64,000 nt of DNA from Orientallactaga sibirica. Lineage: Eukaryota; Chordata; Mammalia; Rodentia; Dipodidae. The notes below the pieces were generated by a model, which had not been told where the DNA came from, ran no database searches, and saw only the letters and a list, made by a program, of their open reading frames with translations. The stretch lies in the NCBI GenBank assembly GCA_036365145.1, contig JAEOAD010000032.1:1348501-1412500 (forward strand), written 5' to 3'. Within the stretch, counting starts at the first letter, position 1. Each line of letters starts with the position of its first letter. Shown piece by piece: positions 23,000 to 34,268 of the stretch. Both the position numbers and the translations under genes were made by a program.

Positions 23000-23248
23000 T
23001 TGGGGGGGGGAGACAGAGAGAGAGGGAGAGGAAGACAGATAGAGATGGGCGCGCCAGCAGCCTCTTAGGTGCTGTGAATGAAATCCAGATGTGTGTGCCA
23101 CCTTGTGGTCAAGTGCAGCATTTCGCCCTTGTGTCACTTTGCATCTGGCTAAATGTGGGACCTACAGATTGGAACCGCTGGAGAATGGAACCAGCGTTCT
23201 TAGGCTTAGGAGGCAGGCGCCTTAACGGCTAAGCCATCTCTCCAGCTC
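23000..23248 (-). mobile_element. B2-type SINE, long variant with CTCF-like core
   Basis: Differs from the common B2 by an extra segment of roughly 35 bp. Read on the minus strand, after CCAGATGCAAAGTGAC comes a stretch ending ACTTGACCACAAGGTGGC. Perfect 14-bp target duplication AGCAATTACCTTTT at 22986-22999 and 23249-23262, across the edge of the adjoining LTR. The CTCF-core-like sequence is at 23095-23108. Confidence 0.93.
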
Positions 23249-23249
23249 A

Positions 23250-23579
23250 GCAATTACCTTTTCATTGCTGGGATCAAACACCCAACCAGAGGAGCTTATG
23301 AGAGGAAAAGGTTTATTTTAGATTAGAGAGAAAGGTTCCTCACAGTGGAGAAAGCATAGCAAAGCAGGCAAAGGGAGTGTCACATCATGCTACAGCAACA
23401 AGAAGGAAGCAGTGCGAGTGAACTAGCTCTGATACCTAGTGAGCTATACTGATAAGCCTTCAGGTCCTCCCTCAGTGACGCACCTCTTTGGCAAAGCTCC
23501 ACCAGGTGTGGACTAAACAGGAGGCTTAATCACAATCACTAGAAACTATAAAGGGACATTTTACATTCAAACTACCACA
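23250..23579 (-). mobile_element. MaLR-like LTR
   Basis: Reverse-complement LTR: 'CATTGCTGGGATCAAACACC', 'AAAAGGTTTATTTTAG', 'GGCAAAGCTCCACC' and the end 'TTCAAACTACCACA', which is TGTGGTAGTTTGAA on the minus strand. The variant B2 sits at its other boundary. Confidence 0.65.
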
Positions 23580-23602
23580 GATGTACAATAAAAATTACAA
23601 TT

Positions 23603-23885
23603 GGGGCTGGAGATATGGCTTAGCGGTTAAGGCGTCTGCCTCCTAAGCCTAAGAATGCTGGTTCCAATCTCCAGTGGTTCCAATCTCCAGGTCCCATGTT
23701 TAGCCAGATGCAAAGTGATGCAAGGGCGCAATGCCGCACTTGACCACAAGGGGGCACACGCATCTGGATTTCATTCACAGCAGCTGAGAGGCTGCTGGCA
23801 TGCCCATCTCTATCTGTCTCCCTCTCCCTCTCTGTCTCTCTCTCCAAAACTAAATAAAATACTAATAAAAAATTTAAAAAATTAA
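23603..23885 (+). mobile_element. B2-type SINE, long variant with CTCF-like core
   Basis: GGGGCTGGAGATATGGCTTAG head, the extra segment 'AAGTGATGCAAGGGCGCAAT', then TTGACCACAAGGGGGCAC at about 23740-23757, CTCCCTCTC tail. Contains a 16-bp exact tandem duplication (TGGTTCCAATCTCCAG twice, 23659-23690). Confidence 0.93.
23744..23757 (+). promoter_or_regulatory. CTCF-core-like motif in variant B2
   Basis: CCACAAGGGGGCAC agrees with the well-known CTCF core pattern CCAsNAGrkGGCrs. Occupancy cannot be judged from sequence. B2-borne CTCF sites are known in mouse and rat (established knowledge). Confidence 0.45.
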
Positions 23886-23954
23886 AAAGTAACAATTTAA
23901 ACTACTATTTAATGTCACAAAGTAATTTTTAAGCTTCTAAAATCACTTTAAAAT

Positions 23955-24168
23955 TTAAAATATTTTATTTGTTTATTTGAGAGAGAGAAAGAGGCACATA
24001 GAGAGATAGAAAGAATGGGTGGGCCAAGGCCTCCAGCCGCTGCTGTAAATATACTCCAGATGCATGTGCCACCTTGTGCATCTGGTTTACCTGGGCCCTG
24101 GGGAATTGAACCTGGGTCCTTAGGCTTCCCAGGCAAGCTCCTTAATCACTAAGCCATAACTGCAGCCC
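23955..24168 (-). mobile_element. B2-type SINE
   Basis: TTTATTTGAGAGAGAGAAAG start, CACCTTGTGCATCTGG, GGGGAATTGAACCTGGG and ACTAAGCCATAACTGCAGCCC end. Diverged repeats CTAAAATCACTTTAAA / CTAAAACTGCCTTTAAA flank it. Confidence 0.9.
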
Positions 24169-24859
24169 TAAAACTGCCTTTAAACATTTGCAAGAAGAGT
24201 TTTTGTTCATTTACTAGGTTGGGTAAATAAAAGCCTGTTCCTGATGGGAAGCAGGCAGAGCAGAGCAGAGCGGCAGTGAGTAGTTGAGGATTGTGATCTG
24301 TGGGTCTTTTCTGTATAGAACTCTGCACTGGAGATTTAGCTGAAAAGGCTCAGCTTTCTGAGTCAGTGGTCCTGAACATCCGCAGGCAAGCTCAACCTGT
24401 CTTTTCCAAAAGTAAACAGAGGACCAGAAGGACAGTGAAGGTCAGTGAGAACCTGTAGATAAAGATGTGCTTGCAAGGGGCCAAGGGCAGTGGAGACATG
24501 TTTAATGTATGTCCAACTCAAAGAGATGTCCGTCTAGAATTCTTTACAAGTCATGACAGGAAAACCGTTTTCATCCTTATTAAGAGTATCTCAGTGTCAC
24601 CTGAGACTTTGCAAGAGAGGCCAGGACTTCAGGCTAATTCCCGTTACATCTAATTTTATTTTCTTAGTTTTCCCTCCTTGCATTAATCAATGCTATCTAG
24701 GTTTTGTGTTGTTTACTTGTTTTAATTAAATAAAGGAGAGAGATTGAGAAGTAAACAACTTCCTGACAGGAAATAATTAACCAGCATTGCAAAGTGTACT
24801 AAGATAGGAGAGACCATCCTAAAAAAAAATAATAACCTCATTGTATATTAAATCTTAGG
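24169..24859. other. Unique non-coding DNA
   Basis: Nothing recognised. Confidence 0.5.
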
Positions 24860-25222
24860 TGTCTGTGCAACTATCACTTTGCATGGTGTGTGCGTGATAT
24901 GCAGATGCAATCACCCTAGACATGTGCAGGTGGAAGCCAGAGGAGAAAACAAGTGACTTTCTTGTGATTTCCTTGTGATGGAATCTCTTGCTGAACTCAA
25001 AGCTACCATTTTTTTTTTTCTTTCAAAGTGACTGACCAGTGAATCCAAGTGATCCTCTGATCTCCACTCCCCTCCCCACAGAACTGAGGTTACAGGCATG
25101 CGAAGCTAAACCCAGCTGCTGACATGGATGCTGGGGGATGGAACTCGGGGCAAACCTAGCCCTTATGCTTGCGTGGCAAGAGCGCTCACTCACTGACCTG
25201 CACCCCCCCTCCCAGGCTCAAC
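24860..25222 (-). mobile_element. B4-like composite SINE
   Basis: In + order: a GTGTGTGCG region, 'GGTGGAAGCCAGAGGAG', a T-rich stretch, 'GATCCTCTGATCTCC', 'GAGGTTACAGGCATGCG', 'GGATGCTGGGGGATGGAACTC' and 'ATGCTTGCGTGGCAAGAGC'. This is the reverse complement of an ID/tRNA head joined to a B1-like body, as in rodent B4/RSINE elements. The family name is from memory. Confidence 0.55.
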
Positions 25223-25989
25223 TATCACTTTTTAAATATAATATAAATATAATATTTCACTGACCACTAGAATGCTTCAGTGGTAGCTGAGGCCTGTAAT
25301 TCCCAGAGATAAAGTTGGCTGGAGCAATTTAGTCTTCATCTGGGACTTTGGAGCTAATGCTATGCTTGAAATGTAAGTGGATAAATGGCTTTTAGCAAGG
25401 AATTAAAAAGAAAAAAAAAAGCTGTCTGAATGACCTGCCTGACTGCTCCAATTCTTTGAAATGCAACTCAGCCTGGCTCTGTTTGTACGGCCACCTGCAG
25501 TAGCTGTGTTCATCTGGTCATCTGGCTAGGCTCCCAGCAGGCACACATGGTAGGCCTCTCTCTCTAGGAAAGCCTAAGGCAATAGGACCTAGGGCAGTTT
25601 CAGCAGCTTGCTTTTGTATAGGCAGAGCCTCAGGATGGTGCATAGTCATGGAGCTAGCCTAGCAAGGAAGGGTCAATTTTCTTGATGAGTCATCCATTGT
25701 GAATAAACAACTACTTTTTCCCTACAATCATCTGTGGATGGACCTTTGTGTGGCAAGAGAATTTTGGCTCAAGGTTTCTTCTATTTCTCATCCACTGAGA
25801 CATAGGAGAGGAGGTGACCTGAAAGCTGGCCCGGCATGTGAATCCTGTCCCGTGTAGCTACACCAAAGAGCAAAGGCCTCACTCACAGCAGCAACAGCAG
25901 CTCTACCAGGGAGATTTCTTAATCATTTGTGGCACAAAGCTCTTGACAAAGTCATGCAGCCCTCTTGACATTTCTCAGATCACTATTAA
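25223..25989. other. Unique non-coding DNA
   Basis: Nothing recognised. Confidence 0.5.
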
Positions 25990-26115
25990 TCCTGGTTGCA
26001 CTTGAGGACATTAAGTCACAGAGAAGTAGAAATATATACAACTTGAAGGTCAGAGAGAGAGCGCGAGAGAGCAGGAGACCAGAGTCTGGTCCTGGAGCCC
26101 AAGCTTTCGTCAACC
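25990..26115 (-). mobile_element. MIR fragment
   Basis: 'TTAAGTCACAGAGAAGTAG', then 'GACCAGAGTCTGGTCCTGGA' and 'GCCCAAGCTTTC' follow the reverse complement of the MIR core and tRNA-like head. Confidence 0.5.
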
Positions 26116-26157
26116 CATGTTTAGGGATCTAGGAAGGAAAAGAAGTCTGGTCTACCT

Positions 26158-26427
26158 TGGTGGTTGGAATGTGTGTGTGAGTAAGCCTGGAGGAGTTGTG
26201 TCAATAGGAGCCAGTCTTTGGAATTTACATCTAATCTCTTGCCAGTGTTGTTAGCTTGCTCTCTCATTCCTTCTGCTGCTGTGGAGATAAGATACTCAGC
26301 TGTCTGCTCTTGTCCTGCTTTCTCCAGCCTCCTCTGTAGACTATAAAAGCTGAAGTGAACCCTTCCCTCCCAAAATCTGCTTCTGCGTAGGGGGCTCTGT
26401 CCCAGCAATAAGAAGGCAACTGATACA
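26158..26427 (+). mobile_element. MaLR-like LTR fragment
   Basis: 'TTGGTGGTTGGAATGTGTG' start, 'TATAAAAGCTGAAGTGAACC' near the 3' side and 'AAGGCAACTGATACAC' end, in the order seen in rodent MaLR-type LTRs. Confidence 0.5.
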
Positions 26428-26504
26428 CTTTCTATACTTTCATGACGAGAAAGTCTGTCCTTAACCAAAGTAAGCCTGTTGTGGGGGGTTACGGGAGGAA
26501 AATG

Positions 26505-26665
26505 AGACCTAGAGTCACAGAGATCTGGGTCCACATACCAATTCCACTTGTCTTAAGCAGGCTAACCTTGAGGAAGAGATTTGTCCTCCCTGGTCTTCGT
26601 ACCCTGCAGAATGGGATTTCCATGAACATAATAAAATAATGGATATGAAGTTCTCTGCATTATGT
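26505..26665 (+). mobile_element. Possible MIR fragment
   Basis: 'AAGCAGGCTAACCTTGAGG' then 'CCTGCAGAATGGGATTTCC' and an 'ATAATAAAATAATGG' stretch resemble the MIR central part. Confidence 0.4.
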
Positions 26666-26733
26666 CTGATATGAGACAAATAATCACTCCTCCCACATGC
26701 ACATGTATTGGGTTCATGCATTTACATGCATGT

Positions 26734-26734
<1 letters not shown>

Positions 26735-26774
<40 letters not shown>
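26735..26774 (+). repeat. (CA)n microsatellite
   Basis: About 40 bp of uninterrupted CA. The short His/Thr-rich and Val/Cys-rich open frames across it are an artefact of the repeat. Confidence 0.98.
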
Positions 26775-26775
<1 letters not shown>

Positions 26776-27841
26776 CCCATCACCACAGATAGCAGCATCC
26801 TTCTACTTTTCTGTTGTGATGATGTACAGAAAGCATCACATCTCTTTTAACCCTGTGCTCATAGAAGATCATTACTATAATTTCACTCAGAAAAGGCAAA
26901 AGCTGGGCTTTTCTGAAATGCTCAATAGCCAAGATCCCTCCCGGGACCCGTGGAATGCCTGTGTATCAGAGTAGCCAGGATCCCGAAAGATCAATTTGAT
27001 GAGGCTCAATCCGATCCTTCCCCTGCCACATTTCTCTTCATGTTCCCTCCAGGATACTAAGAAACATGTTGGTCCACGTTTGATCATGAAGCTGCCCTCC
27101 AGATAACACTCTGAGGGACTGCATGGCCAAATCACCAGCAAGTGGGTTTAAGACATCACACCTATTTATCTGACTGAGGGTAGTCTCATTCCTGGCAGGT
27201 CCTTCAAACACAGGACCAAAGCTTTCTCACAAATGGGAACACATTTTTCTAATTGGTCTGAAACCAAGATTTACTCATGAGAGATACACATAACCAGAAA
27301 AAGTGCCTGATCCAGACAGCAGAAGAACTGGAAGCCTTGAAATATCTGATCAGTTAAGATGGTTTCCATGGCTCCGCCATGCACGTCACTCTGCTGTCTG
27401 GAGCCCTTCACTGGCCAGGCCCATCTGAAACCTAAGCAGTGAGGCTTCCACAGGGCTGCCTAGGGACGCGGAGTAGAATATTCCAGAGAACAACTTTCAA
27501 AACTGAAAGTGGGGTCAAGTTTTATATACAGAATGCACATAAATGTTCTTTTTAATGAAGAAGTAAATTAGAGGGTTCTTAATTAGTGATAGTACTTAAT
27601 GCTATTTCTCAAGTGTATGTGTACACAATATTCTCATGTCTATGAAATTATTTCTGTCTTTGATGCATCAAATGTCAAAACCAGTGGCTAATTTCCAGAT
27701 CACTTTAGCATTCCTAACACAAATCCTACAGAAACATAGATAAAAAAATTGATCATCCTTCAACACATACTTTTGCTTCATTAAAATCAAATTCTCTAAA
27801 AATAAAATTATTTATTATGTGAGCCCAAGAGATTAAAAAGG
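26775..27841. other. Unique non-coding DNA, about 1.1 kb
   Basis: Nothing recognised. Confidence 0.5.
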
Positions 27842-27851
27842 AAATATCTGG

Positions 27852-28039
27852 TGCTGGAGAGATGGATTCGCGGTTAAGGCACTTGCCTGCAAAGCCTAAG
27901 GATCCAGCTTCAATTCCCAAGGATCCACAAGGAGACACATGTGTCTGTTGTTTGTTTGTAGCAGGTAGAGGCCCTGACACGCCCATTCTCTCTATCTGCC
28001 TCTTTCTCTATCAAATAAATAAATAAAATATTAAAAATT
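27852..28039 (+). mobile_element. B2-type SINE, first of two in series
   Basis: TGCTGGAGAGATGGATTCGC head to CAAATAAATAAATAAAA tail. Perfect target duplication AAATATCTGG at 27842-27851 and 28040-28049; the second copy is the junction to the next SINE. Confidence 0.92.
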
Positions 28040-28049
28040 AAATATCTGG

Positions 28050-28200
28050 CACTGGAGAGAGTGCTTGCCTGCAAAGCCAAAGGACCCAGGTTTGATTCCC
28101 CAGGATCCTCATAAGCCAGATGCACAAGGTGGCATTTGCAGAAGCTGGAGGCCCTGCCGTGCTCGTTCTCCTTCTCTCTCTAATACATATATAAAAATAA
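28050..28200 (+). mobile_element. B2-type SINE, second in series, head-deleted
   Basis: CACTGGAGAGAGTGCTTGCC, missing the 'TGGCTTAGTGGTTAAGGC' part, then GGTTTGATTCCCCAGG, CCAGATGCACAAGGTGGC and a short tail. Directly abuts the downstream TSD of the previous B2. Confidence 0.88.
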
Positions 28201-28489
28201 AAATATGGTTTGAGAAATGAAGTATCTGTATCCCTGAAGTGGCTGTGTACCTGCTGCTGAATTATCTCCACATGTTTATTCCATTCAAATTTTAGGAGTG
28301 ACTTGTTCCCAAAACATGACGTCATAGTTTTCAAATGAACATTTTATTTTGGTTCAGTCTTATATTTACAGAATTATTTTCAGGATGGAATATTAACACA
28401 TATCTCATATCAATGACCAGCATCTTTCATTAGTACAGTATAGTTGTCACAATTACTGAACCAGTACTGATGCAATGCTGTTTTGTTGC

Positions 28490-28862
28490 TTGAGTGTGTG
28501 TGTGGTGTGCAGTACACACCTGTATGTATGGGTCCTGTGCTCTTCCCTTCAGCAAGGTGTGTTCACCTGCGGTGGTTGGAGCAGAAGTGGATCAGGTGTC
28601 CTGTTCCACTGTTCTTCAACAGTTCTTAATTGATTGGAATCTGACCTCTGAGCTTGCTTCTTTTCTTGCATGCTCTGGTAATTCCTGGCTATCTGACACG
28701 CCCCCCCACCCACCCCCGGGACTGGGGTTACAGGCATGTAGGGCCATACCCAGCTGTTTAATTGGGGCCCTGAAGATTTAAATTCAAGTGGTCGCAAGTC
28801 CCTTTAGGCCATTATGCTTGTGCAAGAAGCATACCACACCACTGAGCCATATGCCCAGCCCG
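28490..28862 (-). mobile_element. B4-like composite SINE
   Basis: GTGTGTGTGG start, then 'GGGGTTACAGGCATGTAG', 'CCATACCCAGCTG' and 'CACTGAGCCATATGCCCAGC' end: reverse complement of an ID-type head plus B1-like body. Diverged; a poly-C run at 28699-28718. Confidence 0.5.
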
Positions 28863-29641
28863 ACGCAACAGTATTAACGATAGTCTGAGCGTTATGGAGC
28901 TCACCCGTCTGCCTGTTTTCCTCTCCTATTCCACGCTGCTGTAGATCACCTCCAGGATGCACCTCTCATTAGGAGAGAGGGTTCCCATGCCTCGGACCTT
29001 CCTTATTTTTTGACGGTCTTGATAGGCCTCATAAGCATTGATTGGGTATTTTGTAGAATGTTCCTAAACTGGGATTAGCCTGGTAATTTCTCATTATTAG
29101 ATTTGGGTGGATTTTCCTGTCAGGGAGTCATAGTGATGAAGCACCATCACAGAAGTCAGATCATGGCTATAAGCTCAGCACCCGTGATGAGGAAGCAGAG
29201 GATCAGGAGTTCAAGGCCAAAGTTTCCTCTGTTATTTTATATTGATATGAGTGAGTTACCATTCTTCATGTTAACCTTGATTTGAAATAGTGCCTTTAGC
29301 TCTCCCAGTGGGAAAGTTACTCTTTTTTTTTCTTTATCTTTCCATAGTGTTCTTTAAAAAGACAAGTCTGTATGTGCAACCCACTATTAAAGAGAAATCT
29401 TTAAATTTTTCAGTTATACATTTATAGTCATACCTTTAAGTGAAAAATGAAGTACTTTTTCATCTAGACTATGTACATTTTGCTCTGTTTGTTTATAGTT
29501 GTACTGACTGTATTTTCAAACTTATGTCAATCAGCACTTTTACCTCACCTCATTCTGTCATGTTACACATGTTCATGTATTTAAATTATTTCCCACATTT
29601 TTCATTATATCCTCAACTAATCTGTTGGGCTAAGTGGTTGT
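28863..29641. other. Unique non-coding DNA with a B1 relic
   Basis: At about 29160-29222 'AAGCTCAGCACCCGTGATG' and 'CAGGAGTTCAAGGCC' look like a decayed plus-strand B1. Nothing else recognised. Confidence 0.4.
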
Positions 29642-30010
29642 TGTAGTCAGCTTCATATTGCTGGGGTAGACTTCCAAACCAGACACTAATCATAGGAGGA
29701 AGGGTTGAATTGAAGCTTACAGATCCAGGGAAAATTCAATAATGGCAGAAGAAGCTGGCCCCCTTTCACAGGTTCATGCAGAGAGAAATACCAGCAGCAG
29801 AACTGCAAGCAAGCACACTCCAGGAACCCCAGACATCTCAGACTGCTCTCTGTATACCTTAGGCTGGATTCCAGACCAGCCACCAAACACACCTTAGCAC
29901 TGGACCCTAAGATCCGCCCACAGTGACACCTCCTCCAGCCAGGCAGATAGAAAGCCAAGAAGCTTTAGTAAAACTAAATCTATTGGGGGACATCCATTGA
30001 AAATACCATA
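29642..30010 (-). mobile_element. MaLR-like LTR
   Basis: 'TGTAGTCAGCTTCATATTGC' to 'TGGGGGACATCCATTGAAAA' and TACCATA. It has the reverse-complement counterparts of the TGTGGTAG-family blocks: 'ACAGATCCAGGGAAAATTC', 'GACACCTCCTCCAGCCAGGC'. Confidence 0.65.
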
Positions 30011-30026
30011 GTGGCCATCTTCAATT

Positions 30027-30293
30027 TATATATATATATATTTTTTGGAGAGAGATACACAGAGAGAGACAGAGAGAGTCTGAGGGAGAGGAAGACAGAT
30101 AGAGAATGGGCGTGCCAGCAGCATCTCAGCTGCTGTGAAGGAAATCCAGATGCATACACCCCCTTGTGGTCAAGTGTGGCATTGTGCCCTTGCATCACTT
30201 TGCATCTGGCTAAACGTGGGACCTGGAGTTAGAACCAGGGTTCTTAGTCTCAGCAGGCAGGCGCCTTAACCGCTAAGCCATCTCTCCAGCCCC
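30027..30293 (-). mobile_element. B2-type SINE, long variant
   Basis: (TA)n then GGAGAGAGATACACAG start, 'ACCCCCTTGTGGTCAAGTG' carrying the extra segment, 'CTGGCTAAACGTGGGACC', and AAGCCATCTCTCCAGCCCC end. The CTCF-like core (minus strand CCACAAGGGGGTGT) is at 30156-30169 with one changed base. Confidence 0.92.
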
Positions 30294-32659
30294 AATCTGT
30301 ATATTTTAAAGTCCACTGTGCTATAAAGTTCTATGGATTCTGACAAGTAGTGTTATGTATTCAACATTACAATAAAATAACAATACAGCTACTAAAATAC
30401 ACACACTTCCTGACACTCCTTTGTGTTTAACTTTGAGTCCATTCATCCACCCCAAACCATGGCAACCACTCATCTTTCTACTTTTGATAGTTTTGCTTTA
30501 TCTAACATGAAGTGTGATCAAAATAATAAAATATGTAGGATAAGTGCCTGTTATTAAACTGTTCAAATTCAAATTTTTCAAGGGTTTCTTTTCTCTATTC
30601 TCCTGTTTTCCTTCTTGCATTCCAGTTTTGTTCATCACTAAGATTATGGCACAGTTTGTGTTGATTCTTTCTTTCCTCCTTGGATTTCAATTTGGGGCAT
30701 TTTGATTAACCCAAGCCCTCTGATTCTTTCATTACTCATGAATAGTCTGCTGGTAAGACAGGCTAAGGCAGGCTACAATTCTGCTAATGATGCTTGTATT
30801 TTTTTTTAAACATTTTTGTGTTGATTCTCAGAACTTCCTTTTCTAGCTACATGACTGGTATTTTTTTTCCTTGCATCTTGGCTACCTTTTCCTAAGCTCT
30901 TAATGATGCTTATAAATTGGCTGTGTGATCATTTCAGCAATTTGTGTCACACTGCGCTCTGGTTCTCTGCATGTTTGTGTCTTCAGAATGTTTTCTTCCC
31001 CCTTCCTTTTGACAGGTCTGATAATTCCATGTCATGTAACAGGGACTTCATAAATCAACCTCCAGTGTCAGGATTTATGTTAATCTTGTAAGGAGTTGAG
31101 CTTTCATGTATCTTTTATCTACCGGTGGCCAGAGGTGACCAATTCTTCTAACATCCTTGTTTATATCACTCTAGTTGGTATTGACCTTTTCTAAGAATCA
31201 TTCCTCATAAACAGTGTGCTTCCCATGACAGTTTCTGGAAGAAACCATCACTTGCTGTTTCCCTGGAGCCTTGCCTGTGAGGGAATAGCATGTGGAGAGA
31301 TGCTTTCTAATTTTGCCATTAAGTTCCAGTCCTTCGCTGGCCCATGTCTGTGAGCAGTAAATTCCAAATGTACTTCTACAGCTCCTCCCTCAGCCTCACA
31401 GAAAAAAAGGCTGAAAAGGCTGTGACAAAGCCTCTTTCCTACAGAGGAAGTCCTTGTGCTGGAAAAGGCATTGGGGTGTTTTTTCTCCTGGCCCTGCCAC
31501 CGCAGGATCTGTCTTGGATGTTCCCTTGAAAATACATGAAGACCAAAACCACATTCTCCAATGTTCAGGCCTCAGCTTGTAATCTCTATAAATATGTATG
31601 TATATTGAGGCAATGTGGACAAGACCTGCAATGGGGAAGATAGTGGAGAGGGGGCTTGAGGGAAAAGGGAGTTGGAGCCTGGAAGGGAAATGGGAATCAG
31701 AAAAATAAATTGTATTTGAAAATGCTACATGGATCACATCTAAATTTCTGTATGCCAACCACAATTCTCTGTGTGCCAAAAAGCAAAGACCATGTGCAAT
31801 TCTGAGACAACCTCTCTGTAAGGGTACATGTGTACCAGTGTGGGATGGTGTAGTTCATTGGGCTAAAGCCCCAGAAGCCAGACTCCTCACACACATGCTA
31901 GTACACACCAAGCATCAAGGACATGGTCAGACTTCTATGTTGCTATCTATCAGTTTCTGGCTCCAGTGGGTTCTGCTCTGGTTAAGCACATTTCATCTGT
32001 GTGTCTCTTACTCACCTGCCTCCCCAGGTGTCAGCGTAATGGATAACCCTCAAACTCAGTTGGCTGACGAGTGAGTCAGACAAAAGCCATGAAATATCAG
32101 GTGTCATGACTTTCACTCGTCGTTGTGAAGATGAGAGTGGCAAATTCCAACTTTTATGTGTTGAACGAGAATCAGGAACTCTCCCTGTCTCCGTCTTCAA
32201 GTGTCTTTTACTTTCTATTCAGATGTATCCTTGCCTTTAACAGCTGTCTGTGCACTTCCTCTCACTTTTACTAGCTCCAGACAGCAATTACAGAAATTTG
32301 TGGTTTCACGCTGTCAACACTAAAATTCCCCAGAAGCCAGGTTCATTTCTAGCTGAGCAAATATCCACGAGAGGCTTCAGTAGTCAGAGTGCAACTACGT
32401 GTGCTGAGATGGGGACTGATGCACTGTATGACATTCTTCCTGTGTGTTACTGTTGTAGTCATCTCTTTCAAACATTTCAGGATTAGCATTGCATGGGCCG
32501 TGGAGTGTACTGATGGCTCGCCTTGTCTACATTGGTCTTTAATGATGACTGTGAAATTGCCTGTGGTTCCAGGCTTTTCCCCTGCTAAAGATCATCTGGA
32601 AAACAAATATTCTACTGCTGGGAAATACAAGAGGGCATATTATCAAAAAAGTTTCATTC
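30294..32659. other. Unique non-coding DNA, about 2.4 kb
   Basis: No recognised transposon. Open frames up to 127 codons (31396-31779, minus) have no known domain. Confidence 0.5.
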
Positions 32660-32845
32660 AGGCTGGAGAGATGGCTTTGTGGATAAGGTGTTTGCCTGTG
32701 AAGCCTAAGAACTCATGTTCTAGTCTCCAGGTCCCATGTAAGCCAGACGCACAGTGACATAGGCATGCAATGTCACACGTGCACACATGCCTGGAGTTCA
32801 TTTTGCAGTGGTGCCCATTCTCTTTCTCTCAAATAAAAACAAAAG
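32660..32845 (+). mobile_element. B2-type SINE, diverged long variant
   Basis: GGCTGGAGAGATGGCTTTGTG head, 'GGTCCCATGTAAGCCAGACG', a derived form of the extra segment, short CAAATAAAAACAAAA tail. Near-TSD AAAGTTTCATTCA / AAAGTTTTATGCA. Confidence 0.85.
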
Positions 32846-33737
32846 TTTTATGCATGCATAGCTGTAGCTCATTTATGCCCGAGTTGAGCAGACTCTCACT
32901 CCTTTTTTTTCTTCACAATACCTTTGGTCCCCATATGCTCCATCATGATTGCTTATCTCATTATGATGTCACTCAGTTACAGAGAATATTATCACACTGC
33001 TCGTAAACCACAGTAGAAATGATATGGGGAAGGTAATTTGTTTCTTTGGAGCCAGGCTCTTTCCATAGCTAACCTCAGGATTCATTACATGAAACACAGG
33101 CACAATCCCAAGGATGCATAACCTGGACCTGAAAATTATGTAATTTAGGCAGCTTTCCCATTCTAAGTGGGGCTACTTCAAGAAAATGTGAATGACTTTG
33201 CTTTTTTTTTTTTTTTAAAACACAAGCACACACTATATAAGACTTGCCTACAGGAGAAAATGCTTCCTAGGGATGAATGAGTACTTGAACATCATGGTGC
33301 CTGTGTTGCCGCAGGGCCCTCAGGAACTTAGGGTAAGGAGGACTATTAGATCAAACACAGGGCTTCCTGTTAAATGAAAACAATGAATAATGCCCAATAT
33401 GAGTATATTGAGCCTGTTCCCTCCTTTTTGTCTACAAAGCCCCTAAAGGACTAGGATTTTCCTCAAGAAGAGGCCTTTTCTTGCCCCATATAGGGATGCA
33501 TTTATTATAGGTCTCTCATGGAAAGTAAACTCAGGAGCTGAAGACAGTTACCTTATGGCTCACAGAACTGCCCTGAAGACTGTGAAGGCTCAGGAATAAG
33601 GCTTTGGTCACAGTGGACACTGGGCCTGGTGAGTTGGAAGCCACCCTTTGTAAGAGCAGGACCCAGTGTTCTCACTCACTCCTTGCCTCGACACAGGGAT
33701 TTACAGGACTAGCAACCACTGGCTGACTTTGCTTTTT
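32846..33737. other. Unique non-coding DNA
   Basis: Nothing recognised; poly(T) at about 33203-33216. Confidence 0.5.
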
Positions 33738-34062
33738 TGCGTGTGTATGTATGGTGTGCACGTGTGTGAGGGCATGTGGGTGCAGGAGCACGCATGGAGG
33801 TCATGGGTTACTGCCAGGTGTCATCCTGGATCACCCTCCACTTTACTGACTAAGCATGTGCTTCCACTGAACATGGTGCTCTCTCAGTCCTGCTGGCCAG
33901 CTTGTTCAAGGGGTCCTCTTGTCTCTGCCTCCTGAGTGCAGGGATCACAGGTGCATGCTACCACAGTTGCCTCATTTTCATGTGGGTGTTGGGGATTGGA
34001 ACACCAGTCCTCACAGATACAGAGCAAGAATATTCTCCATAGAGCCATCTCCCCATTGACTG
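33738..34062 (-). mobile_element. B4-like composite SINE
   Basis: 'GTGTGTGAGGGCATGTGGG', 'CCAGGTGTCATCCTGGATC', 'CTGCCTCCTGAGTGCAGGG', 'CATGTGGGTGTTGGGGATTG' and 'AGAGCCATCTCCCC' run in the order of a reverse-complement B4/RSINE-type element. Confidence 0.55.
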
Positions 34063-34090
34063 ACTTTTTTTTTTTTAAAGTTTATTTGCA

Positions 34091-34268
34091 GGCTGGAGAG
34101 ACTGCTTAGTGGTTAAGGCACTTATCTAAAATGCCTAAGAACCTGACTTTGATTTCCCAGTAACCACATAAAGCCAGATGCACAAAATGTTGCATGTGTC
34201 TGGAGTTTGCTTGCAGTGGTTAGAGCACCCATTCTTATCTCTCTGCCATAAATAAATAAATAAAAATA
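34091..34268 (+). mobile_element. B2-type SINE, left arm of an inverted pair
   Basis: GGCTGGAGAGACTGCTTAGTG head to CATAAATAAATAAATAAAAA tail. Confidence 0.88.

Noticed and set aside
23603..23700. tRNA gene call from the A-box and B-box-like text of B2 elements
   Set aside because: The boxes belong to the SINE promoter; no cloverleaf with an anticodon arm and acceptor pairing is formed.
26562..26974. His/Thr-rich and Val/Cys-rich frames
   Set aside because: They are translations of the (CA)n microsatellite.
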